This document shows, piece after piece, positions 42,882 to 53,982 of a DNA stretch of 64,000 bases. The position numbers and the translations under genes are program-made. The stretch spans positions 124,001 to 188,000 of the forward strand of contig VFIW01000034.1 of NCBI GenBank assembly GCA_006386115.1, in the 5' to 3' direction. The notes under the pieces are model-generated. The model did no database searches. It worked only from the letters and a program-made list of their open reading frames with translations, and was not told the origin of the DNA. Origin of the DNA: Globisporangium splendens. Lineage: Eukaryota > Oomycota > Peronosporomycetes > Pythiales > Pythiaceae. Every line of letters starts with the position of its first letter. The first letter of the stretch is position 1.

Positions 42882-44558
42882 ATGAAGTTCCCCACGAAGC
42901 AGCGCCTGCTGCTCGAGTTGACGCTGTCCGACAGCGAGAAAGCACACCACGTGACGCTCGCCAAGACGCTCGTGTCGCACACGATCGCGCAGTACGAGGA
43001 CTACGACTCGGAGTACAACCACCAGGTGAACCGAGAGCAGTGGAAGCCCGTCAAGCACCGCGAGAGCCTCACAGTGTACAAACAGAAAAAATGGCATCGC
43101 CCAAAGGAGATGGCGCCGAGACACGGCACACACAGCAGCAGTAGTGACAGCGCTTCGTCGAGTGCCCAGTCGCGGACATCCTGGTCGATCCCAACGCTGC
43201 TGATGGTCGGGACGATTGCAGGCACGCTGGACGACGTCATGTACGGCGTCGCCACCTTCGACGCGCCGTCGATGCTGCTCAAGACCACGTACACGCACGA
43301 CGAGCTCGTGGACGGCGAGATTTTGAACCAGATCCACGGTCCCACCGGGGATGATCCGTTCCGATTCCTCGGTCTCAAGTGGATCGTCAAGGGCAACCCC
43401 GCGGCCGTGAGCAAGATCGTGCGGCCCCGCGACCTCGTCTTCCTTGAATCCACAGGTATCCAGCAGCTGGCGAACGGAGACCGCATCGGCTACCACTTGA
43501 TGCACTCGGTGGATCTTCCCGGGTACGGCCCTTTGAAAACGAAATCGATTCTACGAGGTCGCGTGTCTTCCTGTATTGTCTTTAAGCAGCTCGAGAATGG
43601 CACTGTGGACGTGTACATGAAAGCCAACTTCGAGCCGAACGGCAAGGTCAGCGAGTCTGTGGCCGTGCTGTCGGCTGCCAATGGTCTCACGTACTGCTCT
43701 CGGGCTGTCTACTGCGCACAGCACAAGAAACTCGCGTGGCTGCTCACAAATCGGTACAAGCGATCTGCGACCGTAGCGAGTGACCTTCGCCACTCAGACT
43801 GTGCCACGTGCGGCAAATCGGCGCGCGTGTTCCGTCGTCATCTGACGACTTGCCAGTTGTGTCGTGGGCCAATGTGCTCCACGTGCCGCGTCACGAAGCG
43901 AATCAGCTATATCGGCAGTGGCGTCAAAGAGATCGACGAGCGTGCGATCCCGTTCTGCAAAGGCTGTGTGTCTAGCACGAGCCAGAAGAGCGCGTTCGCG
44001 GTTGCGAGGGAAGAAGTGCTCTCTGGCCGGTGGGAACGCGGCGGGAACGGCGTCATGACGACCGCGGCGATGATGTCTGTCTTCGGACTCCCATCCGAAG
44101 AAACCACAGAGAGTAGCAGTGCTTCCAACGTCAGCAGCCACAACGGACGCAGCATGTCTGCCATCAGTCGGACCGCATCGGCCTACGGCGAGCCCATTGA
44201 GCTGCTTGACAAAGCCAAGTACCAGAACCTCATGGCGCCGTCGACGCTCAGCACGTCAGACTTCAAGCGCACGTTCTCGTCCTATTCAAGTTGCGACGAA
44301 GATGCGATCGATCTCGCCTCCTGCTACAACGAGTACGACGACGCGTCCGATGTAGAGAGCGGCTCTACCTCGGACCTCGACGACGTCGTGGAGGGAGTGC
44401 CAGTGGACATGGGCACCTTGGCGCCACAGGATCAGCTCTATCTGCGCATGGCATTGCTACGCGATGCCGCTGAGACCACGTACCATATCGCCATGACCAA
44501 CGCGGCAGCGCACATGACTGCAACATCGTCAACTCGAGGTTTCAGTTCGCGGCGATGA
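42882..44558 (+). CDS. START-like domain plus Cys8 zinc finger, array member 2
   Basis: Single exon, 558 aa from the ATG at 42882 (MKFPTKQRLLLEL). The frame is open further upstream, but that part is promoter-like. Same architecture as member 1: a START-like fold with VGTIAGTLDDVMYGVATFDA and YHLMHSVDLPGYGPLK, then a zinc finger from C307 to C362 (CATC, CQLC, CSTC, CKGC). A tail rich in Ser/Asp ends in YLRMALLRDAAETTYHIAM. Nucleotides 43203-43404 are identical to 40038-40239 in member 1, and further patches nearly so, while flanks and tails differ. This indicates gene conversion between the two. Confidence 0.88.
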   Translation: MKFPTKQRLLLELTLSDSEKAHHVTLAKTLVSHTIAQYEDYDSEYNHQVNREQWKPVKHRESLTVYKQKKWHRPKEMAPRHGTHSSSSDSASSSAQSRTSWSIPTLLMVGTIAGTLDDVMYGVATFDAPSMLLKTTYTHDELVDGEILNQIHGPTGDDPFRFLGLKWIVKGNPAAVSKIVRPRDLVFLESTGIQQLANGDRIGYHLMHSVDLPGYGPLKTKSILRGRVSSCIVFKQLENGTVDVYMKANFEPNGKVSESVAVLSAANGLTYCSRAVYCAQHKKLAWLLTNRYKRSATVASDLRHSDCATCGKSARVFRRHLTTCQLCRGPMCSTCRVTKRISYIGSGVKEIDERAIPFCKGCVSSTSQKSAFAVAREEVLSGRWERGGNGVMTTAAMMSVFGLPSEETTESSSASNVSSHNGRSMSAISRTASAYGEPIELLDKAKYQNLMAPSTLSTSDFKRTFSSYSSCDEDAIDLASCYNEYDDASDVESGSTSDLDDVVEGVPVDMGTLAPQDQLYLRMALLRDAAETTYHIAMTNAAAHMTATSSTRGFSSRR

Positions 44559-47500
44559 AATGAGTTGCGAGTGCCAAGAAGACAGATACTCATATGAAAA
44601 TGAAAGTTGTGCTATTTACTTGTCCATACATCTTTCAATTACCAGCCTTTGTCTATCGAATATCGTAACCAAGGTGTAGTTGTTGCAGGCAGACCAGAGC
44701 TTAGGTCTCTTCGCAACGCTGAAACTGGAGAACACCTGCCCACATTGCCACCTCATCGCACACACTCAAAGCCACAAAGACATGGTGCCTTCAGGAACAT
44801 GGACACGCCTGGACGGAAGGCGACTGGAAACGCAATGCAAGCAGCGCTGGACGAGCAATCTTGTTAATTCGTTGAGGCGAAGTGGAACTGCCGCAGAGAT
44901 AAGTAGTGGGGAAGTTTAATCAGAGCATCATCAGCTCTGCTTCAAGGTACATGTCATGCACTGGAGCTCTTTGAGCTCTTCATGTCACAATGTGGCACCT
45001 CGACTCTATCCACGCAATTGCCTTGCACCGAGGCTCGATGCATGGCACAATGGTTTACGTATGCGCAGCATTCCTTGACTTTGCCTTCCTCTCTTCGTTG
45101 TGGCTCAAAGATCAGCGACACCGCGCCATGCATCAAAGCGAGATCTGACTTCAGTATTTTAGTCTGAGACAGAGATGCTGCACGCTCACGCAAGCGCTGA
45201 ACCACTGTCAGTTTCTCACCACGCTGTCAGCACCGACGAACCCTCTAGGACAGCCTCTGAGTAGGATGCGTTCCTTGGTATCTTGGATTTGAGTAGCACA
45301 CGGCAGCGCACAGCGGTACGCCTACGCGTGCATTGTGTACGAAAGCGTGTGAGGCACCACGGACCCTCGCTCCATATCGACTTGTGAAACGAGTGTACTC
45401 GATGGGAGACGAGGCTCAGGTCGGATCCCCGGCGGCCACGCAACATGTGGGTTAGCACACGGAATGCTAACCCATAGCACGAGCCATCTCCGCATAACCT
45501 CGGCGTGAGAGAGAGAGCTCGCACGGAAAGAGAGCAATCGCAATGAAGACGGTAGATTTGCAATTTCGAAAGCTCGGGTGTCCGTGTTGATTTGATCCAT
45601 TTCTCGATGTCGATACCCAAGCATCACGACCAGAGCTCGAACGCGCTGGGATAATCGCTGTCAGTAGCGATGGATAGAGAGATAGCGAAATGTACAGTTG
45701 AGCTATGAGCAGGATAGCAGATCCGATGGGAGTAACCTATTCTTGTGGCTTCCTCTCGCGCCTTGGATTTGATACATGCTCATAGACCGAAACGTGCCGA
45801 TCCGAGCACTGCAGCTTGTGTCTCGTAGATTGTAAGGGGTTACATACCAGACGAAGCCAAAGCCAGCGCTGTGTGCCTAATCTCGCGTTAATCCCGAGGC
45901 CATAGTCATCGACTGCAGGTGTATGCTTTCTTGAGACGCCACCAATCCCATTCTCATGCAAAACCTCACCATCTTGTCAGGAAAGATGGCCTTAGCCTTC
46001 CGCCACGATGACTTCTCAACCAGAACCCGGAGCCATTGCGACAAAGCCCCTCGACTGGATTTCGTATCGCGAGCCCAGGTGCAGTTGATCCCCATCGCGA
46101 TGGCAAGGATACCTCGTGGAATGTCGTTTGAGCTGTGGCTGATGGCGCTGGCACTCATTTGCCCGTTGGAAAGCCTCGAAGCCATTGCAAGAGACGAGAG
46201 TCACTTCTATCTCACGGAGTCAATCTGGCACTGCTGTTCGGTGCGACAACTGCGAGGGGATTCGCATCCTAAACTTTTTGCGATCGTCATGTGCCCCAAT
46301 CATTTCACAAACTGACCAAGTCTATCCTATCCGCTGTAGTCGAGGATAGTCTGGTCGAGAATGGAGCAGATTTTGGTGTATTGACGATCCACAAACCGCA
46401 CAGGCGGTGTCAAGTGGATCTTTCGATGCAGCCTTTCGTTAGCGGCCGCGTGTCGCGGTGAACCATAAACTAACAATCTATTTCTCATACACCGCAGCTG
46501 TCGCATGGTTTTGCCTAGAAGAACTCCGCTTGTTTTCTGCGTCGCGCGATCTTTCACATCGATCTCAGCGCTGAATACCCAGTCTGGATACACGGCGTAA
46601 TTCCTTATGCCCACGCGTTGCCTCAATGGATTGATCAGCGCATTCTTCGGCGTGCTGAATTAATTGTGTCTTTTCCCGAACAAGCCCAACAAAAACGTGT
46701 TTTGCATGTGACTTTGTTCCGATACGCAAAGCAAAAAAAGCGCCGCTCTTCTTGACTCTTCCCACCAAGACGACGGACACATCGGCTGGTTGCCTGCAGG
46801 TCCTTGCATCATGGTGCGCGCATAAATCCTGCTGAGATTACTCACAAAAATGTATCCGCTGCTGTTATTCGGTGATTTCACGGGGATGCTCCCTCGTGCT
46901 TTGCGTCGTTTTTGCTGGATAGACCGACAAAAAAACGTTGTGTCAGTGTCTACAAGCCATCATTACTCACCCGATATGCTCAAAAAATGGAGCGACATTC
47001 ACATGCAACGTTATCCACGCGCACAAGCTGGTTATACTGCATAATAGCCACAACAGCGAGAAAAGTGTGGCAGATGCAACGCGAGTTTTGGCTACTGTAC
47101 TCGTTGCGTCCGCATCATCCGCTGCACAAGTTTGAAGGAATTTTTTCGCGTAAACAGCCCCAGATCGCCCTTCAAGTGATTCCGGTCGCTTTTCAGCAGC
47201 TGGCATCGCGCTTCAAACACACGATACAGAACGCACAACAGCACTGACCTTCAAAGATACCTTGATGCCGAGCAGCTGATGCCGTGCCTCGAAGCCACGA
47301 TACAGAACTACAATTGGCGCGACCTGGCCCTCCAGGCACCCGCGCATTCAGAGGTCGGCGAGTGAAGTGAAGCGCAGCATTGGGTTTCCCGTTCCATGTG
47401 TCGCATCCCCCGCCCCAAATCTGAAACTCGGTGCCACGCGCGAGCGAGTGTCGAGACACATAAAGCGACATAGTGCACAAAAAAGGGACTGTCTCGCATC

Positions 47501-48318
47501 CAGAAACGAGCCATTCACTTTACGGTATACACTGCAGCATTTTCAGTTGACTTGTTTAACGTTGAGGGCGGTCGTGCGCTTGTACCGCTGCTTTCCAACG
47601 GCAGCGCAACCTGGCGACGTGACGCGACCCGGCGACCTTCGTGCGTGCGCCACTCACGGCGGCAAAGACGCTGCGGTTGCCACTTGCGCACAGAAAGCTT
47701 CGGGGAAGTTGGACCTCGACGTGCGTACGTGGCCGGACGTTGAGCGAGGGAACGCATCCTTTGAAGGCCTTCGAGTGCCGTGGGCTTTCTTTTCCATCGT
47801 TTTGCCTGACCCCAACAATCCAAGCAGTGCTACGTTCAAGGAAAATTCGATCGCGCCTGAGGCTGACAGTGCCTAGGAAATGTGCTATCAGTACCGTTAG
47901 GTACAGTGTACGGGTGCGCATGCGTGCGTGCAGGTGAGCGAGATTGCACCGAGTTGGACTCGTTGTAGAACGTACCTAGCGTCATGAAGCCGCAGTAATG
48001 AGTCCACGACGCTGCCGGACCCTGTGTGTGTGTGCGAAAAAAGGTGGTCATCGTGTTGGTGCAGCAACGAAGCGCACCTGCGCCAGTCGTGGCTGTTCTC
48101 TGGCTTCCGCTTGTTCGGTTGCGAGTTGTTGACCCTGGCACTCACCCTCCGTCCATTTTCCAACGCCAGCAAACGAACGACACCCACTCGGCTCTCGCTC
48201 TATAGAAAGCAGCGACAGCCGCGCTTCCGCGTGCAAGCGGTGTTGGGTGTAGCGGCTTTTAGCCATTTTGCAGCCATCGTTCAAGGGCGAACGTGTGCTG
48301 CGAGTGTCCTTATTTTAT
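44559..48318. other. 3.8-kb gene-poor spacer in the array
   Basis: Many short frames but none with a domain, a paired exon or consistent coding composition. A minus-strand frame at 46327-46626 looks mildly protein-like, without identity. I see no trace of a fifth START/zinc-finger copy. Confidence 0.45.
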
Positions 48319-50343
48319 ATGAAATTTCCAACAAAGGAGCGTGTGCTGCCTGACCTCGCGCTCACGTCAGCCGAGCGCGACCAGTTCAAACTCACGGCCA
48401 AGGTGCTCGTCGAGGACACGATAGCACAGTATGAGACCTACACACGCATCCATCAGCGCAAAATCAGTCGAGCGCAGTGGAAACCAGTCAAGAAACGCGA
48501 AAACCTGACTGTGTTCAGGGAACGGAGGCGGTTCGTGCGACACCAGAATGCAGTGAATGCCACAGCGGCTGGGAACGATGCTCTCGAGTACCAAATCAAC
48601 GACGAGAACGACGATGTGCTGCTAGAACCGATCCTCACTCCATCGACGGTTCGATCGACTCTCTCGCACCAAGCACCAGCGATGGCGATCATGGGCGCCA
48701 CTGCTGATCGGTCCACTGTCAATCGACCCACAACTGTAGCCACAGCAGGATGTTCAGCAGAGTGGAGGATGCCGACGTTGCTCATGCTCGGTAGCATCGT
48801 CGGCAGCCTGGATGATGTCATGTACGGCGTCTCGACTTTCGACGGACCGTCGATGCTGCTTAAAACCACATACACACACGATGAACTCATCGACGGCGAG
48901 ATCCTGAACCAGATCCAAGGACCAACCCCAGAGGAGCCGTTCACGTTCCTGGGCATCAAGTGGATCGTCAAGGGTAACCACTCGGGGATCGCGGCCGTTG
49001 TACGACCGCGAGACCTGGTGATCCTAGAATCCACGGGGATCGAGACTCGCTGGAATGGTGAGCGCTATGGGTACCACCTGATGCATTCTGTAGATCTCCC
49101 CGAGTACGGCCCACTGAAGCAGAAATCGGTGCTGCGTGGACGCGTGTCATCGTGTGTAGTCTACCGAGAGCTGGCGAACGGCACTGTCGACGTGTACATG
49201 AAGGCGAACTTTGAACCGAATGGAAACGTTGGAGAGTCTGTGGCCATTCTCTCGGCTGCCAATGGACTCAGCTACTGCTGGCGGTCCGTCGTGTGTGCTC
49301 AGAACAAGAAACTCTCGTGGATGCTCGAGACCAAGGAGAACTGGACGACAGGAGGAGACGAACCTCGCTCGACCACAGCGTCGACAAGGACGACAGAGAC
49401 ATCTAATGGCAAGAAGAAATCCAAGGACAAGCATGTATGCTGCAATGTATGCCGCAGGAGCTCGAACGCGTTTCGCCACATGTCGTCGTGCCACTTGTGC
49501 CAATTGCCAATGTGTTCCCGGTGTCGAGTGACCAAGAAGCTGAGTTGCGTCGGCGAGACCTGGCGGAAGGAGATCTTTCAGCGAGACGTGATGTTGTGCA
49601 AGAGCTGCGTCACACGGTCTACCAAGAGCGACACGTACCAGGTCGCACGCGACGAAGTGCTGTCAGGGAAATGGGACGTCGACGAGTCAGACAACCTCTC
49701 CTTTGAGCTCTTGCCTGGACAACGGGGAAACACTCGAGCAGAGCACGAGCAGCAGCGAAGGAAATTCACGACCGACAACGGACTCGACCGGACACTCAAG
49801 CTCAGCATCGCGCGCATGCAGTCCGAGGAGGACGCTGGGTCGAGCTATGCCGAGTCGTTCCCGATCTCCGGGAACCTCTGGGCGAGTTCCTTTGAGTCGG
49901 ATACCCAGCTGGAGGGCGATTTCCGGTACACTGAAAACGCAGCGCAGTCATCGGAACTGCCACTGGTGCGCACGTCGACCAACTTTGTCAACGTCTCCAG
50001 CACCGATACGTCTGGGGCTACGACGCCGTCGGCAACTGCACGCAACACACAGCCATCGCACTTTGTCGACCTCTCTGACGTGACCTCGTCCGAATTTGCG
50101 CGCTTTTCGTCGCAGTTTAACCGACCAAAGGAAGAGTCGGCGTATCCGCTCTTCCCGCCGTCGTACACGAGGCGGTCGGCGGCGTCCTCGGCCTCCTCGA
50201 CAGGCTTGAGTCAGCACCAGCAGCAATTGCTACACCAGATGGAACAGCTGCGGGTCGCCGCGGAGCAAGTGTACCAGTACACCAAGCACAACAGCGAAGT
50301 GCACGCGCGTGCCTCTGCACAGCAATGGCCGAGTGTCTGGTGA
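48319..50343 (+). CDS. START-like domain plus Cys8 zinc finger, array member 3
   Basis: Single exon, 674 aa, the longest member, from the ATG at 48319 (MKFPTKERVLPDLAL). A 17-codon upstream extension of the frame is ignored because the family start motif begins here. The START-like part contains GSLDDVMYGVSTFDGPSMLL and YHLMHSVDLPEYGPLK, with a longer variable insert after the first block. The zinc finger runs from C375 to C430 (CNVC, CHLC, CSRC, CKSC). The C-terminal tail is over 200 residues, Ser/Thr-rich, and ends with a helix LLHQMEQLRVAAEQVYQYTK. It has diverged more at the nucleotide level than members 1 and 2 and shows no conversion tract with them. Confidence 0.87.
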   Translation: MKFPTKERVLPDLALTSAERDQFKLTAKVLVEDTIAQYETYTRIHQRKISRAQWKPVKKRENLTVFRERRRFVRHQNAVNATAAGNDALEYQINDENDDVLLEPILTPSTVRSTLSHQAPAMAIMGATADRSTVNRPTTVATAGCSAEWRMPTLLMLGSIVGSLDDVMYGVSTFDGPSMLLKTTYTHDELIDGEILNQIQGPTPEEPFTFLGIKWIVKGNHSGIAAVVRPRDLVILESTGIETRWNGERYGYHLMHSVDLPEYGPLKQKSVLRGRVSSCVVYRELANGTVDVYMKANFEPNGNVGESVAILSAANGLSYCWRSVVCAQNKKLSWMLETKENWTTGGDEPRSTTASTRTTETSNGKKKSKDKHVCCNVCRRSSNAFRHMSSCHLCQLPMCSRCRVTKKLSCVGETWRKEIFQRDVMLCKSCVTRSTKSDTYQVARDEVLSGKWDVDESDNLSFELLPGQRGNTRAEHEQQRRKFTTDNGLDRTLKLSIARMQSEEDAGSSYAESFPISGNLWASSFESDTQLEGDFRYTENAAQSSELPLVRTSTNFVNVSSTDTSGATTPSATARNTQPSHFVDLSDVTSSEFARFSSQFNRPKEESAYPLFPPSYTRRSAASSASSTGLSQHQQQLLHQMEQLRVAAEQVYQYTKHNSEVHARASAQQWPSVW

Positions 50344-51904
50344 TCACCAGAACACCAGAGCCGTTTATTAGAGTTCTACAGCACAAGACTAGAGTTTTAT
50401 AAGTCGCTGCCAGATACGAACGAAGGATCTGACAAGCGCAAGGAATGCGCGAAGCGGCATGCATTTCGACATCACCACCAGCTCCAGAGGCGACTTGGAG
50501 TCGACAAATAGGGAAAATACCTCAACGAGGCGAGAAATTAGAGAATTACATATCAGAGAATCGCAGGAAATATAAGTGCTGCGTTTTTCTCCCGAACGAA
50601 GGGAGAACGCGAAAGCAAAAACCTCATCTATTTGAAACATTGCCATATAATCTGTGTGTGCTCACGGAGTCTGGGGAGGACAGATCGCTGCAGAACTCCT
50701 GCATGGAGTGCCATATTCGCGCATTTCGTCGGCCAACATGAGCTTTTCTCGCGCGCATAATGGCCGCGCGGCTTTCTGGCACAGCGTGGGAGAAGACAGA
50801 TCGCGTAAACGCTCACGGCTACGAACTTTAGACCCGGATATGTAGTCATTCTGCACACGGTGCCACTTGGTGGACGCACGCCAGAAAAGCGTTGTTGGTT
50901 TGTATCGCTCGAGGGCACGACAGAGTGGAGACAGTGGTCGTGTATTGCAAGCAACGTCAGGAGGGGGGACCGAATCGATCGCCCTCATCCCCCATTTAGC
51001 TGTGATGAGAGGCACAATGAGGTGTCGGTCGTCGAGGAGTACTCAACAATCGTGCCTGACGCTGAAGGAGATGGGTTGCAACCCCAAAAGAGTGGCACAC
51101 CGAACTGTGATGCTGATCCTCTGACATCTTCCACCCCCGGATCTCTCTGGAGGACTTCATGCGCTCATCTCCATTGCAGAGTGGACTTTGAGAGGGGGGA
51201 GGGCTTGAAGAGCATCTGCAAGAGGGCGAAGCGAGCGAGTGTCCGTTGCATTCAGTTCAGTTTGAAATGCTGGCATCATAATGCTATCTGGTGAGCGATT
51301 TGCCACGTCAGGATGAACGCTGGTGAATACCACGCAAGACCCGACATGATGGGCTCTGTCACAGCTAAACAGTTTGATTCCGACAGAGCACACGAAAGGT
51401 GATAGTGGATAGCCCCTCGTCTCCAATCCAAGTATACTGAAGAGAGAAAGGAGTCAGGTCAGGACGAACGAATGGCGCGCAGCACTTCGCGGCTTTCCAA
51501 CAATTGTCTCGCTGATATTGAAGATGGCATCATCTCGCGATGGGGCTGGCTGGATGAGGATTGGAAGGATTCCTCAATCTGCAAGACCTATATGGCAGTC
51601 AGCATCCAACCAGAGCGTCGCGAAATCCAGTCCGAGGTATCAAATCCATTGGTCTCCGTTAAAAGAGGAAGCCGAGCTGGCGTCGTCCACTGGTTACAGG
51701 AGAACCCGCTGTTGCCAGGTGGTGAAAATTAAACCAGAATCTGTCACAAGGTCGAGTCGATCATTCGCATATATACAGTGTGTTGAGATGCATGACCGGC
51801 GATCATGCATCTTGGTCACTGATTGGGCTTCAGAATTCGGTGGAGTGGAGCCACTGCGTGGCCGCAGAGATCCTTGACGCTGATGATGGTTCGTCGCCAT
51901 TTGC

Positions 51905-52321
51905 TTGACGCCAAGTCGATCAGTCAGCATCCAGGTGATTCGAGACATGAAAAGCTTCGATGGATGTGGCATTCTGAAGAAATACAGTGTGGATGTCAGG
52001 ATAAAATCTGATCCAAGCAAAACAGATCGACAACTTGGAAAGGTGGCAATTGTGGTCCAAGACGAAAGCAAGATCACGGCGATTATGTCGTTGTTGATTT
52101 CTTCTTTCTCTTTTTGGGTAAATGGAGATCATACTCCAGGTTGCAATTTCAGGATCTGTTTTGCTGTTATCCATTGTCTCATTTCGCTGCGAGTGAACAA
52201 AGAGACGCCGAGTTTGACATTGCAGGAACAAAGAAATCGCATGCGCGCTGTGCTTGAGACTGGCGAGAGCGTGAGCAGCGTGCCAAACTTTGCGTTTTTA
52301 GATGAAGAGTTGATCTGGTGA
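51905..52321 (+). CDS. Doubtful coding fragment, possibly a gene relic
   Basis: A frame of up to 138 codons without a convincing start. Its first half reads like a real domain segment (GILKKYSVDVRIKSDPSKTD, then LGKVAIVVQDESK) and its end is helical (LQEQRNRMRAVLETGESVSS). The middle (52080-52200) is T-rich and could be an unspliced intron. I recognise no family. Confidence 0.25.
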   Translation: MTPSRSVSIQVIRDMKSFDGCGILKKYSVDVRIKSDPSKTDRQLGKVAIVVQDESKITAIMSLLISSFSFWVNGDHTPGCNFRICFAVIHCLISLRVNKETPSLTLQEQRNRMRAVLETGESVSSVPNFAFLDEELIW

Positions 52322-52619
52322 ACGAATCCAAGTACTTCCACAAATGAATACTCTTGGTCACTGCAATGGCGCAATTGACATGGATGCAAGATCCTACTCT
52401 TCCTGCATCATCGAGTATCCCCACACCACAAAAAGTAGCTGCGCTGGATAATCCACTGACTCAGCAAGTGGATAGGACATCTTTCTTTGAGCGCTCACGC
52501 ACAACTTCCATCTATGATATCACTGAACAAGGCCACGAACGGGATTTTTCTCTCCTTTCTTCGTGTTCCCGCATGTCTTGTTTGCATTGCTTTGGTAGCC
52601 ATGGAATGACCAAGAAATC

Positions 52620-52990
52620 GGATTTGGTGCACACATCATTATCCCATGGCGAACGCTGAGAAACGAGCACGGGAAACTGGAATCTCGCTTCCTGCAATGT
52701 ATCCTTCAGCACCCACAGGTTGGCATAGAATTTGGAGTTGACACAGCAAATTCCACTATCCCATAGCGATCTGTTGAGACACGAGGACGAGAAAATCTAG
52801 GGACAATGCGTCAAAATGGGCGAAGTTTTGAGCCCTCGACAGAAGAACCCAGGCAGGCATTTTTGAAGGCAAGGAACTTTAGCATCCATAGGTTGACGTA
52901 GAATTCGCATTTGGTGCACACTGGCATTCCATCATACCATAACCGTTCCATGGCGAACAATTGAGAAACGAGGACAGGGAGACATTGTGG
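52620..52990 (+). repeat. Degenerate tandem-like repeat, about three units
   Basis: The order 'TTGG(C)ATAGAATT... CATT/CACTATCCCAT... GCGA... TTGAGA(A/C)ACGAG(G/C)AC' recurs with drift starting near 52620, 52728 and 52900. Shared words include ATTTGGTGCACAC (52622 and 52911 areas) and CATGGCGAAC (52644 and 52953 areas). Confidence 0.45.
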
Positions 52991-53982
52991 TGAGCTCTGA
53001 TAGAAGGAGCCAGTCTAGGCTTCTCGATTTGTAGAGTGGTCTGCTTGCTTGTGTAGTTCTTTTGTGTGCGCTGCTACCGTCCAACGAGGGTGACGAGATC
53101 ACGAGATTGTTTTGCTGAACGAGAAAACGTCAAGTGCGTCAGTCGTTGCTGCACACGAGGTGGCACACCAGCTCAGTGGCTGTCCATTCCATGTCCCTTT
53201 GCATCCGAAAACAAAATGGCTTTCCCTTGCGCCAGTGACCATTTCGTCGCAATGTCAGCGGGTCCTCCTTCGATGTGCATTTGCACAGTGTCAAATGACA
53301 CTGTCAGCAGGTCTCCGCTAAAATGTGGGAAAATGTGGGATGGACTCAGGCGTTAGCAACGCGCGACTCGTCCATGCCCCCCACGCATGCGTCCTTCGCT
53401 TGCTTGCATATCGTGCGAATCTGGGCTCAAGCGGAAAGCCATGAAGCACGCGGGAGCAACCAGGTGCTGCTGAACCCGTTTGAAATGCCCGAGAAACAGG
53501 AAACGTGTGCTACTTTCACGCCAAATGGTACCTTTTTATGGATCTTATACTGTAAAAGTGCCTACAAGAGCTCATTTCGGAGTGCCCTCTTTCTGCAAAT
53601 CGTCCCACCATCTGGTTCCAAAGAACAGAAATGTGTCAAAAGAGTGAATGTGTCCAGACGAGGCGGTTGGTCATTTCTTCATCAGCAGATGGGACATATG
53701 CTGCATGTCAAGTTTAACTGGTTCACCTCCCTGGATCACGCCGCTGGATTATTCCGCTGCTTTGTGGCGTCCTGGGATCCCAAAAGTGGCTCTTGCGGGG
53801 CCGGCTACGCACAGCAGCAGACCATGCCACCGCATTGAGTCCGTGCGCCGTCCATCTGCCCGCGTCCAACTCTGATCCATCGCGCGAGAGACACACTTCG
53901 GTCGCTTCTGGCGAGTGTGGCGAGCAGTTCGCCATTTGACAAACTGACACAGGCAGTGGAGAGAGAGAGAGGGAGAACAGGG

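Larger units (their letters stand above)
50344..53982. other. 3.6-kb spacer with degenerate repeats and a doubtful reading frame
   Basis: Contains a protein-like frame at 51905-52321 (described separately) and a degenerate three-unit repeat (about 52620-52990). The last 60 bp hold the leader of member 4, with a short GA run (about 53960-53970). Confidence 0.5.

Noticed and set aside
44559..48318. Transposon in the long array spacer
   Set aside because: No reverse transcriptase, integrase or transposase motif, terminal repeats or long direct repeats were seen.
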